Assembly: GCF_015627105.1 (NCBI RefSeq)
Contig: NZ_VTDM01000011.1
Span: 62,001-126,000, forward strand
Length of the DNA: 64,000 nucleotides
From: Acinetobacter baretiae
Lineage (GTDB): Bacteria; Pseudomonadota; Gammaproteobacteria; Pseudomonadales; Moraxellaceae
Reading direction: 5' to 3'
In this document: positions 34,986-42,821 of the stretch, one piece after another
How positions within the stretch are numbered: position 1 is the first letter of the stretch
Layout: the number at the start of each line of letters is the position of its first letter
Program-made: the position numbers and the translations under genes
Notes under the pieces: generated by a model
The model's input: the letters and a program-made list of their open reading frames with translations, nothing else
Database searches by the model: none
What the model was told of the DNA's origin: nothing

Positions 34986-36239
34986 TTATATGATTGGTTT
35001 ATTTTCACTAGATGACCATGAAGGCATGAGCGTATTTGAAGGAATGTTTTCGTTGAGTAATTTGTGAGCAGTTTCTGCACCTGCAACAGGAAGACCTGTT
35101 GGATCGAGTAAACCAATTTGTACTAATACAGATGCTTGATCCCAATAAATATGTTCATGACATAGTTTTGACCCTCTAAACTGAATCACACCAAGCATAG
35201 GTATTTCGACATATTTTCCTGTAGGTTGAACGCCCGGAAGTAGCCAATCAATTTCACTGTCGTGAGTAAAGCTCATAATGAATTCATCAACCACTTGAGT
35301 AGATCCAACTGTACGAGAAAGTGGTGTTAACTTCATATCTTGAGGATTTTGATGCACAAAGTGATAACGATAAAAACGTGCTAATTGGCTGTATCCCACA
35401 CCACCGGTTAACGTTGGAATATGATTCACATAAGGTTGAGCCACCATAGTGGCCATCGTTGCAGGCACATCTCTGGTTTCAAATTCATGCTTAATGTGTT
35501 CTTCCCATAGTGCAACCAAATTAAAATAAGGTCCTACTGTGTCATGAAGTGCTGTAATGGTTCGTTCGTGGGCAATTTTTGCTGATGGTTTATGATAATG
35601 TGCGCTTTCCGGACGAGCAAAAGCGTGATCTACACCATCGTAAACATGCACATTCACATGCGGATATTTTTCTGCGGCATCTATAATTTGTGCACGTGCA
35701 TCTGGCGGAGTAAACTGATCAAGTTCAGCAATATGTAAAACTAAACGCCCTTTGAGTTGTTCTAATTCATGTAACGATTTTTCTAGACCAACACCATAAT
35801 ACCCGACTGCACAAGCCACTTCAGGAATACGACATCCTGCTAAAAATGCAAGTTTTCCCCCCAAGCAATATCCAACAACACTCACCCCAGTCGTAGTGTC
35901 ACAGCTTTCTAAGGTCTTTAAGTAATTAAGACTATCTTGAATGTCTTGCACACCAAGATTTTCATCATATGTTTGATATAATTCAAAGGCTTTTTCAAAA
36001 TCTTCTGGTGTATAACCCAATTCAATATTGGCTTGCTTACGCCAAAATAAATCTGGCACAAGTACGGTATATCCTTCTTCAGCAAGAAAATCTGCTTTTT
36101 TGCGCATGACATCATTAACACCAAAAATTTCTTGGCACAAAACAATACCCGGACCACGCTCATCGGCTGAAATACTCAGATAGGCTGAAAACAACTCACC
36201 GGATTGACTTTTTATTTGAACATATTGACCAGACATCAT
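34986..36239 (-). CDS. iifA: Dienelactone-hydrolase/NTF2-like fusion (IifA-like cofactor-free oxygenase)
   Basis: A 417-residue two-domain protein. Residues 1-235 are a dienelactone-hydrolase fold with GYCLGGK (nucleophile Cys125), Asp174 (AELD) and His205 (GVDHAF), plus Glu in LCQEIFG. Residues 250-410 look like a SnoaL/NTF2 domain (TGGVGYSQLARFYRYHFVH, SFTHDSEIDWLLPG). In the Acinetobacter indole cluster IifA turns 3-hydroxyindolin-2-one into anthranilate with O2 and no cofactor. It is the first gene of the iif operon with GGAG before the ATG. The fusion is larger than ordinary dienelactone hydrolases (about 240 residues). Confidence 0.82.
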   Translation of the reverse strand: MMSGQYVQIKSQSGELFSAYLSISADERGPGIVLCQEIFGVNDVMRKKADFLAEEGYTVLVPDLFWRKQANIELGYTPEDFEKAFELYQTYDENLGVQDIQDSLNYLKTLESCDTTTGVSVVGYCLGGKLAFLAGCRIPEVACAVGYYGVGLEKSLHELEQLKGRLVLHIAELDQFTPPDARAQIIDAAEKYPHVNVHVYDGVDHAFARPESAHYHKPSAKIAHERTITALHDTVGPYFNLVALWEEHIKHEFETRDVPATMATMVAQPYVNHIPTLTGGVGYSQLARFYRYHFVHQNPQDMKLTPLSRTVGSTQVVDEFIMSFTHDSEIDWLLPGVQPTGKYVEIPMLGVIQFRGSKLCHEHIYWDQASVLVQIGLLDPTGLPVAGAETAHKLLNENIPSNTLMPSWSSSENKPII

Positions 36240-36515
36240 TTACACTCCAGATATTCTTATGTAAATCATCATGGAATGAAGTCGTCAATTTAGCTGTCCA
36301 AAAGATGCAGGCTTTATCCTTTTAATGCAAATATCTATTTTTAAATCAATAGCGACCTATACAAAACCATCTATTTCAAAATAAGTCATTGTTTTATTAA
36401 ATAAAAATACATTTAACTTTGATACAGTGGTCAGTATTTTTATGCTCTAGTCGAGTGCTAAAGATTATTTACATCCGTTTATCTCATCATTCTTCATGCA
36501 TTTTTTGTCTGATCC
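36240..36515. promoter_or_regulatory. Promoter region of the iif operon, no gene
   Basis: 276 AT-rich bases upstream of iifA. It includes CAATAGCGACCTATAC at about 36346-36361, which loosely resembles the CAATAGACGCTATCCTAT block before antA (28667-28684), but no clean direct repeat is seen. No reading frame is recognisable. Confidence 0.4.
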
Positions 36516-36557
36516 ACATCAAAAAAGGGGTGCAATCATGCATCCCCCTTTTGATGT
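36516..36557 (-). terminator. Rho-independent terminator after the aldo/keto reductase gene
   Basis: ACATCAAAA...GGGGTGCA pairs with TGCATCCCCC...TTTTGATGT around an ATCA loop. The stem is long and GC-rich in its centre, and T-rich downstream on the minus strand. It lies 17 bases after the aldo/keto reductase stop. Confidence 0.85.
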
Positions 36558-36573
36558 AAGCACCATACAATAT

Positions 36574-37569
36574 TTATTGTTTCGTAATCTGATCAATCAT
36601 CCGTAATTCGTCTGCACTAAAATCTAGATGATCTAAACTTTTCAAATTTTCCAAAATTTGTTGACTTTGACTGGCACCAATAATCGTTGAAGTCACGGAT
36701 TTATGGCGTAAAACCCATGAAATTGCAAGTTGTGCAAGTGTTTGCCCACGCTGTTTTGCAATCTCATTGAGTTGATTAATTTGATCTAAAATTTGAGGTT
36801 GTATATGTTCTTGAGTTAAATATTGACTACCTCTAGCCACACGAGAGTCATTAGGAATACCATTTAAATAACGTCCACCCAATAAACCTTGTGCCAACGG
36901 TGAAAAAGTGATTAAACCAAAATTTTCACTTTCTGCTGCGGGTAAAATATCTTTTTCAAGATCACGATTCAATAAATTATAAACAGGCTGATGAATCGTC
37001 ATTGGTACATTGTACTGTGCCAATAACTGAGTAAGTTTAGAGGTTAATTCAGGCGTATAACCCGATGAAATACCAATATATAACGCTTTTCCTTGACGAA
37101 CAAAATCGGCAAGTGTTTGTGCCGTTTCTTCAAGTGGTGTGTCTGCATCATATCGATGTGAATAAAAAATATCGACATAATCTAAGCCTAAACGATTTAA
37201 ACTTTGATCTAAACTGGCAGTTAAATATTTACGCCCACTGCCACCCTGACCGTAAGGGCCAGCCCACATATCCCAACCTGCTTTTGTTGAAATAATTAAT
37301 TCATCACGATAGCGTTTAAAATCATTTTTTAAAAAATAACCAATATTTTTTTCTGCACTGCCAAATGGTGTTCCATAATTGTTGGCTAAATCAAAATGAT
37401 TAATTCCATGGTCAAATGCGGTATAAAGTATCTGCTTTTGTTGCTCAATTGCCGTATTATCACCAAAATTATGCCAACATCCCAAAGAAAGTGGTGGTAA
37501 GACCAAACCACTGTGCCCGACTTTACGATATTTAAATGATGTGTAACGGTTTTCTTCTGCTTTATACAT
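36574..37569 (-). CDS. Aldo/keto reductase (YghZ/Kv-beta type)
   Basis: A 331-residue AKR with the tetrad in place: Asp (FDLANNYG), Tyr in the same block, Lys (STKAGW), His (YSHRYD). The NADPH end has STIIGASQSQQILENL. The length and YGxxxGSAE pattern fit the YghZ/Kv-beta group, which reduces small aldehydes such as L-glyceraldehyde 3-phosphate or methylglyoxal. Its start overlaps the upstream LLM monooxygenase by 8 bases, so it is co-translated and may reduce the aldehyde or keto product of that oxidation. A terminator follows. Confidence 0.86.
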   Translation of the reverse strand: MYKAEENRYTSFKYRKVGHSGLVLPPLSLGCWHNFGDNTAIEQQKQILYTAFDHGINHFDLANNYGTPFGSAEKNIGYFLKNDFKRYRDELIISTKAGWDMWAGPYGQGGSGRKYLTASLDQSLNRLGLDYVDIFYSHRYDADTPLEETAQTLADFVRQGKALYIGISSGYTPELTSKLTQLLAQYNVPMTIHQPVYNLLNRDLEKDILPAAESENFGLITFSPLAQGLLGGRYLNGIPNDSRVARGSQYLTQEHIQPQILDQINQLNEIAKQRGQTLAQLAISWVLRHKSVTSTIIGASQSQQILENLKSLDHLDFSADELRMIDQITKQ

Positions 37570-38935
37570 GAGTGGCCTCTTTCATATTGGGTGCATTTAA
37601 ATTGAAATGACTTCGTAAGGTTGTTCCTTGATAGGTCGTTCTAAAAATTTGGCGTTGTTGTAAAATAGGCACCACCAAATCCACAAAATCATTAATACCA
37701 GTTTCAAGTAATGCAGGCATAATATTAAAACCGTCGGCAGCTTGATTGTGAAACCAATATTCAAGCTGATCTGCAATATATTCTGGTGTACCAATCAAAC
37801 TAAAATGCCCACGGCCTGATGCAACTCGCTGATACAGTTGTTTGACCGTTAATTGCTGCTCTTCACTTAATTTGCTTAATAATTCTTGGCGACTTTGTTG
37901 CCCTGTTTGTGTTTTTTTTAATGTAGGCAAAGGAGCATTTACATCTAGCTGTGACAAATCGAAATTACCCAACATACGTCCAAGCAAGCCTAAACCTACC
38001 TCTTCATCAATTAAATCATCTAAAATTTTTTGCTGATCTAAAGCTTCTTGTTGTGTTTTTGCCACCACAACATACACACCCGGTAAAACACTCAATTGAT
38101 CTGCTGTACGGCCATATTTTTTAAGGCGTTGTTTCACATCTTTATAAAATGCTTGAGCAGATTTAAAATCAGGTTGTGCAGTAAAAATAACATCTGCAGA
38201 TTGTGCCGCCAAATTACGCCCCCGCTCAGAACTTCCTGCCTGTACAACAATTGGATGTCCTTGCGGACTTGGTGTCACATTGAGTGGCCCATCCACAGAA
38301 AAATATTGTCCGCGATGCTTTAATGAATGTAGTTTTTGTAAATCAAAAAATTGTCCTGTTTGTTTGTTTTTTAATACCGCACCACTGTCCCAACTTTTCC
38401 ATAAACCATTCACAACTTGAAGAAACTCTTCAGCACGGACATAACGATCTTTATGTTGCACATGTTCTTCAGCATTAAAATTTTTCGCTTCTGTGGCCAA
38501 ATCGGTGGTCACCAAATTCCACCCTGCTCGACCATTAGAAATCAAATCTAAAGACGCAAATTTTCGTGCAATATGATACGGCTCGTTATAGGTGGTTGTA
38601 GCTGTACCAATTAATCCAATATATGACGTTCTAGCACCAATTGCCGATAAAATCGTTAACGGTTCAACCTCATGGCCACGTGTTTTTCCCGATTTCACCA
38701 CGTTAGGGTCAACAGCCAAGCTATCTGCAAAAAAAATAGCATCGAATTTTCCACGCTCTGCATGTTGAGCTGCGTTTATATAACGTTCAAATGCCGAAAT
38801 ATGTAGTTGACTCTGTGGATGACGCCAACTTGCAACATGATGGCCAAAACCATCTACAAACAAATTCAAATGTAATTGACGCTGACGATTTGTATTGTGT
38901 TGATTTCGTTTTTCTTGAATACCCATAACCATCAT
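37562..38935 (-). CDS. LLM flavin monooxygenase, NtaA/SnaA/DszA family
   Basis: A 457-residue FMN-dependent two-component monooxygenase: LHLNLFVDGFGHHVASWRHP, AIFFADSLAV, IGTATTTYNEPYHIARKFAS, ISNGRAGWNLVTT and the late NQAADGFNIMPA. It is a paralogue of the enzyme at 22.7 kb (same family landmarks in the same order). Members oxidise sulfones, nitrilotriacetate or thioethers. Neighbours are an aldo/keto reductase, a TonB receptor and an SsuA/AtsR-like importer, so an organosulfur substrate is likely. Several starts are possible (ATG at 38935, 38932 or 38926), none with a strong ribosome site. Confidence 0.86.
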   Translation of the reverse strand: MMVMGIQEKRNQHNTNRQRQLHLNLFVDGFGHHVASWRHPQSQLHISAFERYINAAQHAERGKFDAIFFADSLAVDPNVVKSGKTRGHEVEPLTILSAIGARTSYIGLIGTATTTYNEPYHIARKFASLDLISNGRAGWNLVTTDLATEAKNFNAEEHVQHKDRYVRAEEFLQVVNGLWKSWDSGAVLKNKQTGQFFDLQKLHSLKHRGQYFSVDGPLNVTPSPQGHPIVVQAGSSERGRNLAAQSADVIFTAQPDFKSAQAFYKDVKQRLKKYGRTADQLSVLPGVYVVVAKTQQEALDQQKILDDLIDEEVGLGLLGRMLGNFDLSQLDVNAPLPTLKKTQTGQQSRQELLSKLSEEQQLTVKQLYQRVASGRGHFSLIGTPEYIADQLEYWFHNQAADGFNIMPALLETGINDFVDLVVPILQQRQIFRTTYQGTTLRSHFNLNAPNMKEATHV

Positions 38936-39002
38936 CTCATGTTTAAAATATTAAATGTACGCATAGATTTTTTTTCACGAACTAAAGTGAATCGATGCAC
39001 GA

Positions 39003-41276
39003 TTAAAAGTTTTTATGAAATGAAAGACCAAAATAACGTTGGTCATCACGAGGCACTTGTCGTGTAATACGATTACCATTGGTACTGAGTAATGTGGCAT
39101 ATGATTTATCTAAAATATTACGAATATTCAATGCAATACGCCAATCATCAGTCGTATCATTCAATGCAATACTGGCATTCCACAATCCATAAGCAGGCTG
39201 AATCGTATTTGGATTTTGATCTAAACTAAATTGTGTTTTACTTTGCCATGTATATTGTGTAGAAAAATCAATGCGCTTGTGCTGATTAAATGTGTAGTAT
39301 TTATCAACTTGTACATTCATTTTCCAATCGGGTGCAAATGGCAAAGTTTGACCATTTACATTTGGACAATTGCGATCTGACGCAGGGCATTTAAAGTCAT
39401 CTATACGGGCATGTGTATATGCTGACGACAATGTAAATATTAAATCTGGATTATATTTATAAGAACCATCGAACTCTACACCTCGTGTAGAAACATCGCC
39501 TGCATTGAGGAGTCGTGTAATGGGAAAGCCCGTTGGGTCTAAGGTTCGAAAATTGGCCTGATAGTTTTTATATTGGGTATTAAAAATTGCAACGTTTGCC
39601 ACTAAACGTTGATTAAACCACTCCGTTTTTAGCCCGAGTTCAAACGAGTGAGATGTTTCAGGATCAATCACTGGTGTATCATTGGCCTGCATATTAAAAT
39701 ATACATTGTATGCTGGGCCTTTGTATCCTCTTGAATAGGTCAAGTAACTATGAATATTGGGTGTGAAATCAAACTGTGGCCCAAGTCGACCTGAAATACC
39801 TGTTTCAGAAGTCGAACCTGAACTTGCAAATGCGGATCGAATGGCATTTCTAACCCCAATCTCTTGAGGTACTGTAGAGGTTCGTTCATGCGTATATGAG
39901 AGCTCATCACGCGTGACTCGCAATCCAGAAATCCAACGAAACCGATCCGAAAAGTGCCACGTTCCTTCGCCAAAAATTGCATAATTTTTACTATCTGTAC
40001 TGTAATTGGCTTGCCCTAAATCTGAGCGATAATTTTGGAGAGTCGTGTTATACCACTGAGATTGTCTGTGATAATATTCATCATTTTGGTTTTTTGCAAA
40101 GTATAGACCTGCAACATATTCAAACAGCCCAAAATCTAAAGGCTTAATACGAAATTCTTGTGAATACTGCTTGCTATTTACATGGCCTAAATCAGCAACA
40201 TCGGCAAAATTCACCGTTGCCTTGGCCAATTGATCGCTGTCTGCGATTTGATTATTTTTCCACTGCCGAAATGCGGTAATCGATGATAATTGATATTTCT
40301 CTAACGTCCACTCTGCGGTTAAAGCCAGCCCATAATTGCGATCTTCTGTTTTAGCACTTTGGTTTTCTACAGTATCACGATTATCAAATGACACTTGAAC
40401 AGGAGCCAAGGCTTTTGCATAATTAGTGTCTGTATTTTTCACCACAATACCCGTGGGTGCCGTGGCTTTTTTATACATATAATCTGCGGTTAAACCAAAC
40501 ACTAAATTATCTTGAGCTGTATATTCAAACTTACTTCTAAATCCATAATTATGATAACCATTGACCTCTTTTCCTGTGGTTAAATTATTGACATTACCAT
40601 CATAACGACCAACTAAAGCAGAAATATTTGCTTTCAATACCTCAGGAATAAGCGCATTAGATGCCCCAAGTTTTAATCGTTGCTCTCCATCATTGGTCAC
40701 ATACGTATCGATGTAACCCGATGGATATTCTGTTGGATTTTTGGTCACAATATTAATGACACCTGCCGTTGCATTTTTTCCAAATAAAGTGCCTTGTGGC
40801 CCACGTAATACTTCTATACGATCAGTATCTAATAAATCTAAAGTGGCCTGTCCGGGACGACTATAAACCACACCATCAATCACTGTTGATACCGATGACT
40901 CAACCCCAGGTGATGTTGAAATCGTTCCTACACCACGAATAAATAATGAAGTATCTTTATTCGATGCACCTGCACGAAAGTTCACCGAAGGAATGTCTGA
41001 AACAATGGCTTCCAATGAACCTTTTTGTTTTTTATCTAGTTCTTGCCCACTAATCACAGAAACAGCCACAGGAACACGTTGTAATACTTGTTCTTTTTTA
41101 GTTGCTGTCACAACGACTGTCTCTAATTGCTGAACATGTTGTGTGTTTTGATCTGTTTGTGCAGCAGCTAAGGCATGCATACTCATGACAATACTTTGTG
41201 CTAAAAGGCTTATTTTCACCCCTCGTATGACATGCTTTTTGCATCGATTCATTTTAGATGTACGATATGATTTCAT
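39003..41276 (-). CDS. TonB-dependent receptor, likely for an organosulfur compound
   Basis: A 757-residue receptor. A signal peptide of about 38 residues ends at HALAAAQT. A TonB box ETVVVTATKK follows, then a plug with RVPVAVSVISGQELD, SLFIRGVGTIS and IEVLRGPQGTLFGKNATAG, and a barrel ending in FGLSFHKNF (terminal Phe). The plug belongs to the general FyuA/OMR type. There is no Fur-box-like site nearby, unlike the receptor at 10.6 kb. It sits between a DszA-type monooxygenase and an SsuA/AtsR-like binding protein; SftP of Pseudomonas, a sulfate-ester receptor with a similar setting, is a fair comparison. The ligand is inferred from context. Confidence 0.85.
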   Translation of the reverse strand: MKSYRTSKMNRCKKHVIRGVKISLLAQSIVMSMHALAAAQTDQNTQHVQQLETVVVTATKKEQVLQRVPVAVSVISGQELDKKQKGSLEAIVSDIPSVNFRAGASNKDTSLFIRGVGTISTSPGVESSVSTVIDGVVYSRPGQATLDLLDTDRIEVLRGPQGTLFGKNATAGVINIVTKNPTEYPSGYIDTYVTNDGEQRLKLGASNALIPEVLKANISALVGRYDGNVNNLTTGKEVNGYHNYGFRSKFEYTAQDNLVFGLTADYMYKKATAPTGIVVKNTDTNYAKALAPVQVSFDNRDTVENQSAKTEDRNYGLALTAEWTLEKYQLSSITAFRQWKNNQIADSDQLAKATVNFADVADLGHVNSKQYSQEFRIKPLDFGLFEYVAGLYFAKNQNDEYYHRQSQWYNTTLQNYRSDLGQANYSTDSKNYAIFGEGTWHFSDRFRWISGLRVTRDELSYTHERTSTVPQEIGVRNAIRSAFASSGSTSETGISGRLGPQFDFTPNIHSYLTYSRGYKGPAYNVYFNMQANDTPVIDPETSHSFELGLKTEWFNQRLVANVAIFNTQYKNYQANFRTLDPTGFPITRLLNAGDVSTRGVEFDGSYKYNPDLIFTLSSAYTHARIDDFKCPASDRNCPNVNGQTLPFAPDWKMNVQVDKYYTFNQHKRIDFSTQYTWQSKTQFSLDQNPNTIQPAYGLWNASIALNDTTDDWRIALNIRNILDKSYATLLSTNGNRITRQVPRDDQRYFGLSFHKNF

Positions 41277-41295
41277 GAATGTTCAATCTCTTTGA

Positions 41296-42354
41296 TTATT
41301 TTAAATATTGATAACGATCTGTTGCAGACCAAAAATGTTGTAATTTCAGATTTATGATTGCAGTATTTACAAACTGCTGATTCACCCATGTTTTCACATC
41401 AATACTGTGACGAATTAAACCCTGAGATTGAGCTAAATTCACCTTTTGTTGCAGTTGGTCATTAAAATAAGGATCAAATAATGGTGAATATAAAAATTTT
41501 AAATTTACACCATGCAATTCTTGCGCATAGACTGACGCAGGATAACCAGATTGAGTGAAAAACAACGCCACTTGCGGGATTAAATGGTCATCTTGTGACA
41601 ACCAATTCAAGCCATTAACCACCTGATTTACAATCTGTTGTGTTTCTTGAGGGTATTGTTGAATAAATTCTTTTCGCCCTAAAAATACGCCCTGTGATGC
41701 GCCTGCTCCATTGAGTTGTTTTGTGCTTATCGGTAGTTTTACAATACCTTTATCACGCAGAGAAAAAAAACGTGAAGGCCCCCAAGATGCATCAATTTTT
41801 TTCGCCACGAGCGCTGCATTCACCGCATTAAAATCTAAATTAATTAAATGAACATCTTTGGTGGTTAAACCCTGACTTTTTAAAGCTGCCACTAAGGAAA
41901 TTTCATCGGCAGTCCCACGTAAAATACCCACACGCTTTCCTTTTAACTGCTGTAGCGTATGAATATCGGCATCCGCGCGAACTGCCAAATAGTTGGTTAA
42001 ACCACGTGTTGTTGCCGCCAACAACTCCGTATCTAGACCACCTGCTTTACCAATAATTGGGGGTAAATCACCTAAAAAAGCAAAATCAACTTGTTTATTG
42101 GCCAATGCTTCATTAATTGCAGGGCCTGCACCTTTAAAAAAATACCACTGTACTTGTATATTTTGTTTGGCAAATTCTTGTTCAAGCCATTTTTTGGTAT
42201 ACAACACATCAACAACGCCACCTGCCGCATGTGAGTTTGTGGTACTTAAATCAGGCGATGCAATTCGAATCACACTTAAGTTTTGTGCAAAAACAACTTG
42301 AGCCAATAACCAAACAAATAATGCCATGATTGGTTTTAAAATAAAGTTTTTCAT
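41296..42354 (-). CDS. SsuA/AtsR-like periplasmic substrate-binding protein
   Basis: A 352-residue protein with a signal peptide ending at VVFAQ (about 23). It has a periplasmic-binding fold with AGGVVDVLYTKKWLEQEF, FKGAGPAINEALANKQVDFAFLGDLPP and GKRVGILRGTADEISLVAAL. These are the landmarks of sulfonate/sulfate-ester/nitrate-type binders (SsuA). The gene follows the TonB receptor in the opposite order of transcription (the receptor is 19 bases downstream on the same strand), so both are co-transcribed. The permease and ATPase genes are divergent, 467 bases away. It would bind an alkyl sulfonate or sulfate ester in the periplasm. Confidence 0.86.
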   Translation of the reverse strand: MKNFILKPIMALFVWLLAQVVFAQNLSVIRIASPDLSTTNSHAAGGVVDVLYTKKWLEQEFAKQNIQVQWYFFKGAGPAINEALANKQVDFAFLGDLPPIIGKAGGLDTELLAATTRGLTNYLAVRADADIHTLQQLKGKRVGILRGTADEISLVAALKSQGLTTKDVHLINLDFNAVNAALVAKKIDASWGPSRFFSLRDKGIVKLPISTKQLNGAGASQGVFLGRKEFIQQYPQETQQIVNQVVNGLNWLSQDDHLIPQVALFFTQSGYPASVYAQELHGVNLKFLYSPLFDPYFNDQLQQKVNLAQSQGLIRHSIDVKTWVNQQFVNTAIINLKLQHFWSATDRYQYLK

Positions 42355-42368
42355 GTTTCATACCACCC

Positions 42369-42524
42369 CTATGCTAATATTAATGACTGAACGTCAGGAT
42401 ATTCGTTACGTGGTGCAATGAAGCTGTGTTTGATCTTTGAAGCATTATTGCCTTGAGTCAAAGGCATACTCGTTATTTTTGTTGGATAATATGGGATCTT
42501 GGCTACGTACATTTCACTGTCCAT
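42369..42524 (-). CDS. Possible small or truncated ORF upstream of the binding-protein gene
   Basis: The minus strand is open from a stop near 42594 to the TAG at 42369-42371. It gives MDSEMYVAKIPYYPTKITSM, then KIKHSFIAPRNEYPD to the end (51 residues from the ATG at 42524). The amino-acid mix is protein-like and it ends 14 bases before the SsuA-like ATG, as an operon partner would. There is no clear ribosome site and the reading extends upstream without a start, so it may be a small protein (from ATG 42524 or 42512) or the 3' end of a deleted gene. I do not recognise it. Confidence 0.35.
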   Translation of the reverse strand: MDSEMYVAKIPYYPTKITSMPLTQGNNASKIKHSFIAPRNEYPDVQSLILA

Positions 42525-42755
42525 CACTTTAATTTCGCCAATTATAAGTGGGTTATTTATGATAAATATGTCTATTAATTTACAGATATTTTCTTATTTT
42601 AAGCATACTTTATAACAATACCTTATAAATAAAAAATCATTATGATCAATATCTTATAAAAAAATATTGAATATACATAAAAAATATTTGTACTTCTTAA
42701 ATGTAGATAAAATTTGTATAAATATAAACATTCTTATTTGAAGAGGAGGATTAAT

Positions 42756-42773
42756 ATGACACCTTATATTTAG
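42756..42773 (+). other. Five-codon mini-ORF with a strong ribosome site
   Basis: AAGAGGAGGATT is followed by ATG ACA CCT TAT ATT TAG. The Shine-Dalgarno is the best on this stretch, yet the ORF ends after MTPYI. It lies 48 bases before the permease ATG. It could be a leader peptide or a decayed gene start. Confidence 0.35.
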
Positions 42774-42821
42774 CCAGCATCGTCATAAATATATTGATAT
42801 TATTTTATTGGATGTCCTGTC

